From Alphaproteobacteria bacterium (GTDB lineage Bacteria; Pseudomonadota; Alphaproteobacteria; Rickettsiales; UBA1997), in contig JAUROA010000027.1 of assembly GCA_030835745.1 (NCBI GenBank), positions 1-51,906 on the forward strand: a stretch of 51,906 nt of DNA, in the 5' to 3' direction. Shown here one piece after another: positions 1-9,130 of the stretch. The position numbers were made by a program, and so were the translations under genes. Within the stretch, counting starts at the first letter, position 1; every line of letters starts with the position of its first letter. The notes below the pieces were generated by a model. The model had not been told where the DNA came from, made no database searches, and saw only the letters and a program-made list of their open reading frames with translations.

Positions 1-68
1 CGGCATTGTTAATTAAATATATATATAATATAAAATTATTCATTTTAACCTAAAATTCAGGAGTTATT

Positions 69-754
69 ATGAATAACTGTCCAAGATGCCAAGGCGTTAA
101 GGTGGTAAAGGCTGGTTTTGCGAAAGGCAGGCAACGCTACAAGTGTAAAGAGTGTGTTTACTACTACACAGTATTTCAAAAATCTGGATCATCTAATAAA
201 GTACAAAAGCATCAAGCCTTAGAGCTTTATTTGGAGGGTTTAGGATTTAGGTCAATAGCCAGATTTCTTAATTTTAGCCATGTAGCGATTTATAACTGGA
301 TAAGGCAATATGGTAAGGATCTTGATTTATTACAAAATAAGCATGATATATGTGTTACTGAGATTGATGAGATGCATAGCTATGTTGGCTCAAAAAAAAT
401 GCAATCTGGATCTGGATTGCTATTGATAGATATGCAAAAGAATTCGTCAAATTCGTTGTTGGCGATAGATCAAAAGAAACTGGGAAAGAACTTTGGCAAG
501 GAATAAAGGACAGAGCTAAAGGTTTTATTATGACTGATTATTGGAAACCTTATAAAAGTTTTGTTCCCAAAAATAAACATATTAAATCAAAGGCCCAAAC
601 TTATACAGTTGAAGGCTATAACAGCTTATTCAGACATTTCTTAGCTAGATTTAGAAGAAAATCTAAATGTTACAGTAAATCACAGAAAATGCTTGAATAT
701 TCTGTCAAATTACTAATTATGAAACGAAATGGATTATTAGATATACTTAGTTAA
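69..754 (+). CDS. IS1-family transposase (InsA/InsB', -1 frameshift fusion)
   Basis: The first frame (69-506) begins with a zinc finger (CPRC, then CKEC) and a helix-turn-helix (residues about 50-80), then the first catalytic stretch EIDEMHSYVG. At the A8 run 392-399 the correct reading slips back one base. It then continues NAIWIWIAID, through TDYWKPY and EGYNSLFRHF, to the stop at 752-754. The fusion is about 228 residues, close to the roughly 232 of IS1 InsAB'. All catalytic blocks are intact, so this looks like an active-type programmed -1 frameshift rather than a decayed gene. A Shine-Dalgarno AGGAG lies at 59-63. Without the shift the product is a 145-residue InsA-like protein that can act as a repressor in IS1. 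The enzyme cuts and joins the element's ends. Confidence 0.88.
392..399 (+). promoter_or_regulatory. programmed -1 frameshift slippery run (A8)
   Basis: Eight A residues follow TC in the codons TCA AAA AAA ATG. Slipping back one base gives AAA AAA AAT GCA and joins the InsA-like frame to the catalytic InsB-like frame. This matches the A-rich slippery site known in IS1. Transcriptional slippage on A8 is an alternative mechanism. Confidence 0.75.
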
Positions 755-897
755 CAATGCCCATTAAGGAATAAAAGAATATATAAAAGGCATAAATTTT
801 TTAAAATAATATATCTTAATTTACTACAAATTTAATCTTTACTAAATTAATAAAGCATGTAAATTTATTGCTTATTAATAAATAAAGGCCTTCAATA

Positions 898-3627
898 ATG
901 CTACGATTATTAGCAAAAAAATTATTCGGCTCAGTCAATGACAGAATAATAAAAGAATTACAAAATGATGTTGAAAAAATAAATAATCTTGAACCAAATA
1001 TCAGCTCTTTAACAGATCAGCAGCTTAAAGATAAAACAAAATATTTCAAAAATCTTCTATCTAGCAACCACGATCTAGACAATATTTTGCATGAAGCTTT
1101 TGCCGTTGTGCGCGAAGCTTCAAAAAGAGTACTTAAAATGCGACATTTTGATGTTCAGCTTATTGGCGGTATCGTTCTTCACAAAGGAAAAATTTCTGAG
1201 ATGAAAACTGGCGAAGGTAAAACATTGGTTGCAACTCTTCCATGTTATTTAAATGCTCTCACTGGCAATGGTGTGCATGTTGTAACTGTTAATGACTATC
1301 TTGCCCAAAGAGACTCTGAATGGATGGGTAAGATTTTTAAATTTCTTGATTTAAAAGTTGGCTGCATTACAAGCGAAACTTCAGAAATTGAAAGAAAAAA
1401 AGCTTACAATTGCGATATTACATATGCTACAAATAATGAACTCGGCTTTGATTTATTGCGTGACAATATGAAATATAGCAAAGATGATTTAGTGCAAAGA
1501 GGTCATTATTTTGCAATTATTGACGAGGTCGATTCAATATTAATTGACGAAGCCAGAACTCCACTAATAATTTCTGGACCAACTCAAGATAATTCAAAAT
1601 TATATCACACAATTAATAATATAATTCCTGAATTAGATGAAACAGATTATCAATTTGACGAAAAAGATAAAAATATCTTTTTAAGCGAAAATGGCATGGA
1701 TAAAATTGAAGAATTACTCAGAAATAAAGCTATTATTGGCCCTAAATCCTCTCTATACGACCCAAATAATATTAAAATTATCCACCATATTAACCAATCT
1801 TTAAAAGCGCATAAAACTCTTAACAATGAAACAGACTATATTGTTAAAGATGGTCAAATAGTTATCATTGATGAATTTACTGGTAGAATGCAAGAAGGTA
1901 GAAGATTTTCCGACGGTCTTCATCAGGCTTTGGAAGCCAAAGAAGGGCTTAATATTGGTAATGAAAATCAAACTCTTGCCTCTATTACTTATCAAAATTA
2001 TTTTAGATTATATAAAAAACTTGCAGGCATGACAGGTACAGCAATGACTGAAAGTCTTGAGTTTGAAGAAATATACAAGCTCAGTGTAGTTGAAATTCCT
2101 ACTAATAATATAATCAATAGAATAGATGAAGATGATGAAATCTATAAAACAATTAATGCAAAATTTAACGCCATAGTAAATTCAATAAAAGAAGCCCATG
2201 AAAAATCTCAACCGATATTAGTTGGAACTGTTAGTATTGAAAAATCAGAATATATTTCAAAATTACTTAAAAAAGAAAAATTACCTCATAAAGTGCTTAA
2301 TGCTAAATATCATGAACAAGAAGCTGAAATAATAGAGCAAGCCGGTATACCTAAAGCTATTACCATTGCAACCAATATGGCAGGCAGAGGAACAGATATA
2401 ATGCTTGGTGGCAATGCTCAATCATTAATCAATAAATTAAAAAACCCTTCTTCAGATCAAATTGATGAAATAAATAAAGCTGTTGAATTAAACAAGCAAA
2501 AAGTTATTAACTCAGGTGGATTATATGTTCTTGGAACTGAGCGTCACGAAAGTAGAAGAATTGATAATCAGCTTAGAGGAAGATCTGGTAGGCAAGGCGA
2601 TATTGGTAAAACAAAATTCTTCTTATCACTCGAAGATGATTTAATGAGAATATTTGGCTCAGAAAAACTTCAAGGAATTTTATCAACTCTTGGTCTTAAA
2701 GAAGATGAAGCAATTCATCATCCATGGATAACCAGAACCTTAGAAGGTGCTCAAAAGAAAATTGAAGGACGCAATTATGAAATTAGAAAAAACCTTCTTA
2801 AATTTGACGATGTAATTAATCAACAGCGTAAAAATATTTTTAAATTACGCAATGAAATAATGGATAATGATGATATTTCTAAAAAAATAAGAAATTATTC
2901 AAATCAAATAATAGAAGATATTGTTGATGACTGTATTGCTAAGAATTCGTTTGTTGATCAGTGGGAGCTAGACTTGCTTCAAAAAGAAGTTCTTAGAATT
3001 TATGGTTTAAAATTAGATCTTATCTCCTTATCGCAACAAGAAAATATTGATGAAAGTCAGATTAAGCAACATATTAAAGATCATGCCAATAAATTATTAA
3101 ATGATAAAGATAAATTATATTCATCTGATTTGATGCGCTATATAGAAAAACAGTTATTTTTAGCTACAATTGATTCATCTTGGAAATATCACTTACTATC
3201 TCTTGATAAGCTAAAATATGGCATCAACCTTAGAGCCTATGCCCAAAAAGACCCATTGATAGAATATAAAAAAGAAGCCTTTGGGTTGTTTGAAGATATG
3301 ATGCTTAAGATTGAAGAGCAAATTGTGATGCATATTGCTCAAATCAAAATTACTGATGATAGTGAAAAAATAAATATTTTAAGTAGTAGCTCGAATAATA
3401 ATTTTGAAGAATCTAGAGCTGATCCAATAGAATTTTCTATTGGAATTGAAGGAAATAAAAACAAAGATAAAAATAGAGATAAAAATTTAAACCAGCCAAG
3501 AAAATTAAATATAGACCCTCAAGACCGAGATCCCAATAACCCTGCAACTTGGGGCAATGTTGGAAGAAACCAATTATGTCCATGTGGTAGTAAAAAAAAA
3601 TACAAACAATGTCATGGTAAAATATGA
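898..3627 (+). CDS. secA: preprotein translocase ATPase SecA
   Basis: SecA is the ATP-driven motor that pushes unfolded preproteins through SecYEG. The 909 residues match the family. Walker A is MKTGEGKTL at 102-110 and the DEVD box is at 209-212. The second helicase half carries TNMAGRGTDI and QLRGRSGRQGD. The C-terminal zinc and SecB-binding tail has Cys894, Cys896, Cys905 and His906 after a charged linker. The start MLRLLAKKLFGS is typical of SecA. The stop overlaps the next start as ATGA, so the prepilin-like gene is probably translationally coupled to it. Confidence 0.98.
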   Translation: MLRLLAKKLFGSVNDRIIKELQNDVEKINNLEPNISSLTDQQLKDKTKYFKNLLSSNHDLDNILHEAFAVVREASKRVLKMRHFDVQLIGGIVLHKGKISEMKTGEGKTLVATLPCYLNALTGNGVHVVTVNDYLAQRDSEWMGKIFKFLDLKVGCITSETSEIERKKAYNCDITYATNNELGFDLLRDNMKYSKDDLVQRGHYFAIIDEVDSILIDEARTPLIISGPTQDNSKLYHTINNIIPELDETDYQFDEKDKNIFLSENGMDKIEELLRNKAIIGPKSSLYDPNNIKIIHHINQSLKAHKTLNNETDYIVKDGQIVIIDEFTGRMQEGRRFSDGLHQALEAKEGLNIGNENQTLASITYQNYFRLYKKLAGMTGTAMTESLEFEEIYKLSVVEIPTNNIINRIDEDDEIYKTINAKFNAIVNSIKEAHEKSQPILVGTVSIEKSEYISKLLKKEKLPHKVLNAKYHEQEAEIIEQAGIPKAITIATNMAGRGTDIMLGGNAQSLINKLKNPSSDQIDEINKAVELNKQKVINSGGLYVLGTERHESRRIDNQLRGRSGRQGDIGKTKFFLSLEDDLMRIFGSEKLQGILSTLGLKEDEAIHHPWITRTLEGAQKKIEGRNYEIRKNLLKFDDVINQQRKNIFKLRNEIMDNDDISKKIRNYSNQIIEDIVDDCIAKNSFVDQWELDLLQKEVLRIYGLKLDLISLSQQENIDESQIKQHIKDHANKLLNDKDKLYSSDLMRYIEKQLFLATIDSSWKYHLLSLDKLKYGINLRAYAQKDPLIEYKKEAFGLFEDMMLKIEEQIVMHIAQIKITDDSEKINILSSSSNNNFEESRADPIEFSIGIEGNKNKDKNRDKNLNQPRKLNIDPQDRDPNNPATWGNVGRNQLCPCGSKKKYKQCHGKI

Positions 3628-4595
3628 ACAAAATAACTAAAAAAGCCTTTTCACTTACAGAGATTTCTATTGTTATTCTGATTATTGGAATATTGCTAGC
3701 ATCTATAACAGAAGGGAGAAATATTCTACATAAATCAAAATTAAGATCAGCTCAAAATTTAACCGTAAAATCTCCGGTTAATAATATTTACAACCTAGCT
3801 TTTTGGTATGAAACTTCAATGGATAAAAGTTTTGTTGAATATGAAAATTATCAAGGTGCATTTATAACAAAATGGCTCGATATTAATCCTCAATCAACAA
3901 TACAATATAATGCTTATGGCGGTCAAAACTCATCAGCAACAAATTTTTATTATACAATAAATTCTGGCAATGTATCTGGTCCGCAATATATTAAAAAAGG
4001 CATTAATGATATACCAACATTAAGATTTGATAATAGCCAAAGCAAAAATTCTTACGTTGTGGTTGATCCCAAGGCAAGAAATCAAAAAGGTAAAAGCTTT
4101 ACTTTCTTCATGGTTTTGAGATATAATGGCGGAGATGGTTATTTTTTAGATAGATCATGTCTTAACTCAAATAATATTGCGGTTGAATGCGGTTCTTCTG
4201 TTACGGCGGGTAGGCCATTATTCAGCGCTTCGATTGATTCTAGCAAAAGAATTCATTTGTATTTTAGAAGTAGAACAAATCAAGGTCCGCTATCTTTTTC
4301 TATCAATAGATCGGTTAATGAAGGTGAGTCATTTATAATTACTATGCAAAGAAATTATAATCAAAATGTCACAACCTATGTTAATGGCACAAAATCATCT
4401 AATAACCCAAGTGAAAATACCGGACCTATTAACTTTGATGCTTTTAAAATTGGCGCCCATGCCCAATCGGATCAAGAGCTTAATGTAGATATTTCAGAGG
4501 TAATTTTCTTTAATGATAAAATAAAAAATATTGATCGCGAAGCAGTAGAATCATATTTAGGACAAAAATATAAAATTAGAGTAAATCATAATTAA
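3624..4595 (+). CDS. prepilin-like protein with LamG/concanavalin-type domain
   Basis: Residues 1-30 are a type IV prepilin leader. KKA|FSLTE puts the cleavage after Ala8, Phe9 at +1 and Glu13 at +5, followed by a hydrophobic helix VILIIGILLA. The rest (about 60-323) is not pilin-like but beta-rich. It ends EVIFFNDKIKN...VESYLGQKYKI, a pattern I associate with LamG/concanavalin-like jelly rolls that bind sugars. The start overlaps the secA stop by four bases and its stop overlaps yraN, so the three genes probably form one transcript. Ala rather than Gly at -1 is a variant. A surface-displayed minor pilin or pseudopilin adhesin is an inference. No pilus assembly genes are in the window. Confidence 0.72.
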   Translation: MNKITKKAFSLTEISIVILIIGILLASITEGRNILHKSKLRSAQNLTVKSPVNNIYNLAFWYETSMDKSFVEYENYQGAFITKWLDINPQSTIQYNAYGGQNSSATNFYYTINSGNVSGPQYIKKGINDIPTLRFDNSQSKNSYVVVDPKARNQKGKSFTFFMVLRYNGGDGYFLDRSCLNSNNIAVECGSSVTAGRPLFSASIDSSKRIHLYFRSRTNQGPLSFSINRSVNEGESFIITMQRNYNQNVTTYVNGTKSSNNPSENTGPINFDAFKIGAHAQSDQELNVDISEVIFFNDKIKNIDREAVESYLGQKYKIRVNHN

Positions 4596-4960
4596 TGAAC
4601 AATATTAGCACCAAAAACAAACTTTCCAACTATCATTTTGGACTTATTTCAGAATTTATAGCAATAATTATCCTAATATTTAAAGGCTATAAAATACTTC
4701 GTCATCGCTATAAAAATAAATCAGGTGAAATAGACATTATTGCTAAAAAATTTAATAAAATCATTTTTATTGAAGTTAAAGCAAGAAAAAATAAAATAAT
4801 ATCAACAGATATTATAGATTATAAGCAAATATTAAGAATTAAAAATTGTGCTGAAATATTTCTTGTAAAAAATAAATCATACCTAAATTTTGAGTTTAGA
4901 TATGATCTGATCATATTTAATAAAAATTTTATAGCCAAGCATTTCAAAAATTTCTTTTGA
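4595..4960 (+). CDS. yraN: YraN/UPF0102 family endonuclease-like protein
   Basis: This 121-residue protein has the Holliday-junction-resolvase-like core of UPF0102: an N-terminal Glu20, then SGEIDII (Glu45, Asp47) and FIEVKARK (Glu60, Lys62), which together make a PD-(D/E)XK-type site. Length and order fit the family. The exact biological role of UPF0102 proteins is unsettled. The ATG shares a base with the preceding TAA (TAATG), showing tight coupling to the prepilin-like gene. Confidence 0.85.
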   Translation: MNNISTKNKLSNYHFGLISEFIAIIILIFKGYKILRHRYKNKSGEIDIIAKKFNKIIFIEVKARKNKIISTDIIDYKQILRIKNCAEIFLVKNKSYLNFEFRYDLIIFNKNFIAKHFKNFF

Positions 4961-5140
4961 TATATCACATCAAATATTAAATATAAAATCCTGATATTTC
5001 AAAATATAAATATATATAGCATTTTAATATATAAAATAGATTTTTTACAAAATTCTATTCAAATATTGATAATAATTTCAATATATTACCACCAATACCT
5101 CATTTTTCTTGACTCAATTATGTCAATTTATTTCCTTAAT

Positions 5141-5169
5141 TTGACACATTTATCAAAATGTTGTATAAT
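5141..5169 (+). promoter_or_regulatory. near-perfect sigma70 promoter
   Basis: TTGACA at 5141-5146 and TATAAT at 5164-5169 are both full consensus with a 17-base spacer. The expected transcript start is near 5176. This places the true start of the downstream gene at 5209. An inverted pair GTCAA...TTGAC straddles the -35 box (about 5121-5145) and could be an operator. Confidence 0.8.
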
Positions 5170-5208
5170 AGTGATATAGGTTATTTTTTTAAATTAAAAT
5201 TCATTATT

Positions 5209-7026
5209 ATGGCTAAAAAAATAAAAACTAATGAAACAAACAATACTCAATCAAGAAAAGAAGATACTGGATTAGATCCAATAATTGCTGGTACTGGAGA
5301 CGTACTTGGACAACTTTTTACTGGAAATCCTTTGACAAGATTTTTGGGGGAGCCAGAAGAACAAAAGAAGGTTGAAGAACAAGCTCTAAAATTATCTAAA
5401 GAAACTGAAAAAGCTAAAAAAAGAGCTCAAGAGGAAGAAGCTAAAAAAAGAGCTCAAAAGGAAGAAGATAGAGAGGGAGCTCTTGATGAGATAGCAGTAG
5501 CAATTATATTCGGTGGTCAAAAACAAATAAATCCTAGCTTAAAAAGGACCTATAAATCAATTCTAGACGAAAATTATAAGGATAAAAAAATAAAGAAAGA
5601 ATTATTAGATCACAATATAACAATAAATGATATTGTAAAACAGATGAGTAATATATTATATGAAGAAGGTTTATATGAAAATTTAGGTAATACGTATATA
5701 GGTGGCCTCAATAAGACAGTCAATCAAGGTACACCATCATTTAATATTGGTGAGCAACTACATAAAGATGAGATTACAAAACATAAAAGAATTATCAGTG
5801 AATTTCAAGATAATAATGAAAATATCCCTGAAATTATAAGAATAATTAGTAATAATTTCAATTTCGCGAAAAACGTTTTAAATGAAAAAAATAAAACACC
5901 ATCGGAGGCATCGGCACCATCAGTAGCTGGTAGTGAAACTTCAGAATCATCAAAATCATCTAAAAGTTTTTTTGCAAGAGCTTATGATTATTTTTCAAAA
6001 GCTTATGATTTTGTTTTTTCTAGTAATGCTAGAGGTTACAATAAAATTAGCACAGATGATTCGCAAATTGATAGTTCATCTTCTACTCAATCATCATCAA
6101 CAGATCCAGATGCATATTCTATATCTTCAAATGATTCAAAGAGATCAACATTGAAAGTCTTAAGAGATTTAATTGCATCCGCATCCAAATTTAATATTGG
6201 TAATAGTAATACTGAAAATAGCAATAAAAACGCAAGAAAAGTTGAGGAAGGTATTTCAGAAGAATTAAGACCAATAGTTGATGAAATTTCAAAAAAACTG
6301 AAAAAAACAAATGATGATGCAATTGAATCTCATCAAGCACAAGTAAAGATAAACCAAGATGCCTTAGACAAACTACAAGCAAAAAAAGTAGAAGCTGAAA
6401 AAGAAGCTGCAAAACAAGCTGCAAAAGAAGAAGAAAAGCAAAGGGATTTGGAAAATAAAAGGAAATTTGCTGAAGAAAAATTGGCTGAAAATTATAGCAA
6501 AATATTGACACGAAAAGTATTAGATAGTAATAAAATAACAAGAAATGGTAAAACTGTTATTGAATTTAAAATAACAGATAAAAAAACAAAGAAAAGTACT
6601 ACTATTGAGGTAACTGCCACAGATGCTAAAAGTGCTACAAAAGAACTTGCAAAAAAAACCTTAGAGAATGCTTATAATTTTGCAAAAGGTTACAAAAATG
6701 TTGCAACAGATTCGTATAGTGTTGCCAAATTTATGACAGCTCCTAGCCCTGATAGCGAATCAATTGGCACAACATTGAAAAATATGGCAGTATTTTTAAA
6801 TTCAGATAATAATGCACCTGGAGTAGACTTCACAGGTTGCCTTATTTCTGCAGCCCAATATTTTATGGAAGGTATGAAGGAAATGCCTGGCGCATCAGCA
6901 ACCGCAGCTCGTGTAACTTTGAGTGCAGTAAGAGGTGCTGGAAAATATGTCGCTAAATCTTTTGCAGATTCTGTAAGTGTAGCGAGAAAAACAGAAATAA
7001 GCGCCCGTATTACTAGAGGAGAATAA
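5209..7026 (+). CDS. orphan coiled-coil, Ser-rich protein (possible secreted effector)
   Basis: I do not recognise this 605-residue protein. An ATG at 5158 extends the frame but lies upstream of the -10 box, so MAKKIKTNET at 5209 is chosen. It has a charged helical segment with a short repeat (KKRAQEEEA / KKRAQKEED, about residues 70-90). A Ser/Thr-rich low-complexity linker spans about 235-330, with the repeat FFARAYDYF / FSKAYDFVF. A long Ala/Glu/Lys coiled coil lies at about 380-460. A more ordered, partly hydrophobic C-terminal region ends in basic residues ISARITRGE. There is no signal peptide or clear membrane helix. It has its own consensus promoter and no partner genes. The basic tail and composition resemble type IV secretion substrates, but this is inference. 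Confidence 0.6.
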   Translation: MAKKIKTNETNNTQSRKEDTGLDPIIAGTGDVLGQLFTGNPLTRFLGEPEEQKKVEEQALKLSKETEKAKKRAQEEEAKKRAQKEEDREGALDEIAVAIIFGGQKQINPSLKRTYKSILDENYKDKKIKKELLDHNITINDIVKQMSNILYEEGLYENLGNTYIGGLNKTVNQGTPSFNIGEQLHKDEITKHKRIISEFQDNNENIPEIIRIISNNFNFAKNVLNEKNKTPSEASAPSVAGSETSESSKSSKSFFARAYDYFSKAYDFVFSSNARGYNKISTDDSQIDSSSSTQSSSTDPDAYSISSNDSKRSTLKVLRDLIASASKFNIGNSNTENSNKNARKVEEGISEELRPIVDEISKKLKKTNDDAIESHQAQVKINQDALDKLQAKKVEAEKEAAKQAAKEEEKQRDLENKRKFAEEKLAENYSKILTRKVLDSNKITRNGKTVIEFKITDKKTKKSTTIEVTATDAKSATKELAKKTLENAYNFAKGYKNVATDSYSVAKFMTAPSPDSESIGTTLKNMAVFLNSDNNAPGVDFTGCLISAAQYFMEGMKEMPGASATAARVTLSAVRGAGKYVAKSFADSVSVARKTEISARITRGE

Positions 7027-7028
7027 AA

Positions 7029-7077
7029 GATAAATGGGGGTCAAAAAGATAAATGGGGATAAATGGGGTCAGACCCC
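7029..7077. repeat. GATAAATGGGG microrepeats ending in GGGGTC-A-GACCCC hairpin
   Basis: Three copies of GATAAATGGGG start at 7029, 7048 and 7058. They end in the perfect palindrome GGGGTC (7065-7070) A GACCCC (7072-7077). It lies between two convergent genes and could stop transcription from both sides, although no T-run follows on either strand. The G-runs stand out sharply in this AT-rich DNA. Confidence 0.7.
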
Positions 7078-7088
7078 AAACTTCCTAA

Positions 7089-7472
7089 TTACTTTTTTAG
7101 CGATAATAGATTTTCGCTATTATTGTGAAGTTCGAATTTTGCCTGATTAAGCTCTTTTTTTATAAGGTTATTTTTTTCTTTTTCTTTAGTTAATTTTTTA
7201 TCGAGATTTTTAATATGTCTTTGACTAAAAAACTGATTATAATTTTTTACAATATTTCTTGGTATTGACATTAAAATTGATATTACGATTCCCAAAATAA
7301 AAAAGCTTATCATAATAACAAATATTTTAGCAGAAATAATATAAGGAATTGGCTCTAAATTTATATCGATATATTGATCATTATTAACAATAAAAACTGA
7401 TAAATATAGCAAAATAGCAAAAAAACTAAGCAGCTTTACAACTTTATAAAGTGATTTTATTATTGTGATCAT
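7089..7472 (-). CDS. LapA-domain (DUF1049) membrane protein
   Basis: A 127-residue inner-membrane protein. It has two membrane helices (about 10-30 and 48-70), an extracytoplasmic stretch VNNDQYIDINLEPIP between them, and a C-terminal cytoplasmic coiled coil rich in Lys, Glu and Asn. The helix, short N/Q-rich strand, helix, coiled-coil plan matches the LapA family, which takes part in lipopolysaccharide assembly in E. coli. It is the last gene of the pheT-ispH-queC unit, seven bases after queC. The function here is inferred from architecture only. Confidence 0.62.
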   Translation of the reverse strand: MITIIKSLYKVVKLLSFFAILLYLSVFIVNNDQYIDINLEPIPYIISAKIFVIMISFFILGIVISILMSIPRNIVKNYNQFFSQRHIKNLDKKLTKEKEKNNLIKKELNQAKFELHNNSENLLSLKK

Positions 7473-7479
7473 TGTAATA

Positions 7480-8187
7480 TTATTGATATAAAATTTTATC
7501 TTCTAATCCAGCATTTTCAAAACCTTTTAATCTAAGTAAACAAGAATCGCATTTTTTGCATGATATTACCTTGTTATTCTTTATAATTGGATCATAGCAG
7601 CTATGAGTTAGTGAATAATCAACTCCTAAATTGATACCTTTTTTAATAATTTGAGATTTATCAAGATCTATCAATGGTGCATGAATTTTTATTTTTTGAT
7701 TATTTTGCGCACTATTTGCTGTTGCTAAATTTGCCATTTTAGCAAATGACTCTATAAATTCTGGCCTGCAGTCTGGATAGCCACTATAATCAATAGCATT
7801 TGCACCTATAAAAATATCATAAGCTGAAATAATCTCGCAATATGCCAATGCATATGATAAGAAAATAGTATTTCTTGCCGGAACATATGTTATTGGTATA
7901 ATTTTATTATTTATTTCTTGGACATTATTATGCTTTGGAACTTTAATATCAGATGTTAAGGCAGAATTTCCAAAAATTTGAAGATTTATATTAATAATTT
8001 TGTGCTCTTGGACCTTATAAAATTTTGCAATATTACTAGCATTTTCCAGCTCATTCTTATGTCTTTGACCATAATCAAAACTTAATAAATAGCATTCATA
8101 ATTCAAGGAATTGGCAATTGCTAATATTGTTGTTGAATCAAGTCCACCACTAAATAAAATTACCGCCCTCTTTTTTATAATACTCAT
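7480..8187 (-). CDS. queC: 7-cyano-7-deazaguanine synthase QueC
   Basis: QueC makes preQ0 from carboxy-deazaguanine and ammonia using ATP, a step on the way to queuosine in tRNA. The PP-loop SGGLDS is at residues 13-18, followed by SFDYGQRHKNEL. The zinc site has Cys197, Cys210, Cys213 and Cys216 in CYDP...CKKCDSC. The length of 235 is normal. The gene begins three bases after ispH, so it is in an operon. Other que genes are not in the window. Confidence 0.95.
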   Translation of the reverse strand: MSIIKKRAVILFSGGLDSTTILAIANSLNYECYLLSFDYGQRHKNELENASNIAKFYKVQEHKIININLQIFGNSALTSDIKVPKHNNVQEINNKIIPITYVPARNTIFLSYALAYCEIISAYDIFIGANAIDYSGYPDCRPEFIESFAKMANLATANSAQNNQKIKIHAPLIDLDKSQIIKKGINLGVDYSLTHSCYDPIIKNNKVISCKKCDSCLLRLKGFENAGLEDKILYQ

Positions 8188-8190
8188 AAA

Positions 8191-9126
8191 CTAGCTTTTT
8201 CTAACTTTTCTAGGCAATGCAAAAATAGTCGACTCTTCAATACCTTGCATATTGGTAACATTAACCTCTTCCTTGATAATGTTTTTAATTCTTGCAATAA
8301 CATCTTGAACCAATATTTCAGGAGCTGAAGCCCCTGCAGTTAAACCAATATTTTTGACATTATCCAGCCATTTTATGTTAATATCGTTAGCATTGTTTAT
8401 TAAATATGAATCAAGACCACATTCCTGGCCCAAATCTCTTAATCTATTTGAATTTGAACTATTTTGCGCTCCTATAACTATTAAAATATCAGCAATTTTA
8501 GCCAAAGATCTAACAGCGTCTTGCCTATTTTGTGTAGCGTAACAAATATCTTTAGTAGCCATACCTGGCTTTAAAGTAGGAAATCTTTGCTCTAAAATTT
8601 TAACAATTTTCAAAGTATCATCGACACTTAATGTTGTTTGCGTAACATAGGCAATTTTTTCAGGATTTTTAACTGTAATATTTTTGGCATCTTCTTCATT
8701 TGTAACCAAAATGACATCTTTTTTAACCCTGCCACTTGTACCTTCAACTTCAGGATGACCCTTATGTCCAATTAATATAATTTCAAAATCTTGCTCTTCA
8801 TATTTCTTTGCTTCTCTGTGCACTTTACTTACCAAAGGGCATGTAGCATCTATAACATCAAGATTTTTATTAATTGCGTCCTGCTCAACTTTATCAGAAA
8901 CGCCATGCGCTGAAAAAATTGTAATTGCTTCTTTAGGAATTTGAGCTACATCATCAACGAATATTGCACCCTTTTTTTCAAGAGATTCAACAACATATTT
9001 ATTGTGAACAATTTCATGGCGAACATAGATAGGTGCTCCAAACTTTTCCAATGCCTTTTCAACTGTTTCAATTGCTCTTGTAACCCCTGCGCAAAATCCT
9101 CTTGGCTTTGCCAATATAATATTCAT
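8191..9126 (-). CDS. ispH: 4-hydroxy-3-methylbut-2-enyl diphosphate reductase IspH
   Basis: IspH (LytB) is the last enzyme of the MEP isoprenoid pathway and reduces HMBPP to IPP and DMAPP. The three iron-sulfur ligands are Cys12 (PRGFC), Cys96 (DATCPLV) and Cys195 (KDICYAT). Substrate His residues lie in HEIVHN (37, 41) and the catalytic Glu126 in GHPEVEGT. The 311 residues are typical. It sits four bases downstream of pheT and three bases upstream of queC on the same strand. Confidence 0.97.
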   Translation of the reverse strand: MNIILAKPRGFCAGVTRAIETVEKALEKFGAPIYVRHEIVHNKYVVESLEKKGAIFVDDVAQIPKEAITIFSAHGVSDKVEQDAINKNLDVIDATCPLVSKVHREAKKYEEQDFEIILIGHKGHPEVEGTSGRVKKDVILVTNEEDAKNITVKNPEKIAYVTQTTLSVDDTLKIVKILEQRFPTLKPGMATKDICYATQNRQDAVRSLAKIADILIVIGAQNSSNSNRLRDLGQECGLDSYLINNANDINIKWLDNVKNIGLTAGASAPEILVQDVIARIKNIIKEEVNVTNMQGIEESTIFALPRKVRKS

Positions 9127-9130
9127 TATG

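Larger units (their letters stand above)
2..761 (+). mobile_element. IS1-family insertion sequence, complete
   Basis: The element is bounded by perfect 11-bp inverted repeats, GGCATTGTTAA at 2-12 and TTAACAATGCC at 751-761, giving a 760-bp element, the normal IS1 size. It holds one transposase gene in two overlapping frames. Only one base lies to the left of the element, so a target-site duplication cannot be tested. The transposase stop codon sits inside the right repeat, as is common in compact IS elements. Confidence 0.9.

Noticed and set aside
5158..5208. Upstream ATG start for the 605-residue orphan
   Set aside because: It lies before the -10 box of a full-consensus promoter, so it would not be in the transcript.
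6191..6541. Long minus-strand frame inside the 605-residue orphan
   Set aside because: Leu/Phe-rich shadow of a Lys/Glu coiled coil on the other strand.
7065..7077. Canonical rho-independent terminator
   Set aside because: The GGGGTC/GACCCC stem has no T-run on either side; kept only as a repeat or hairpin.
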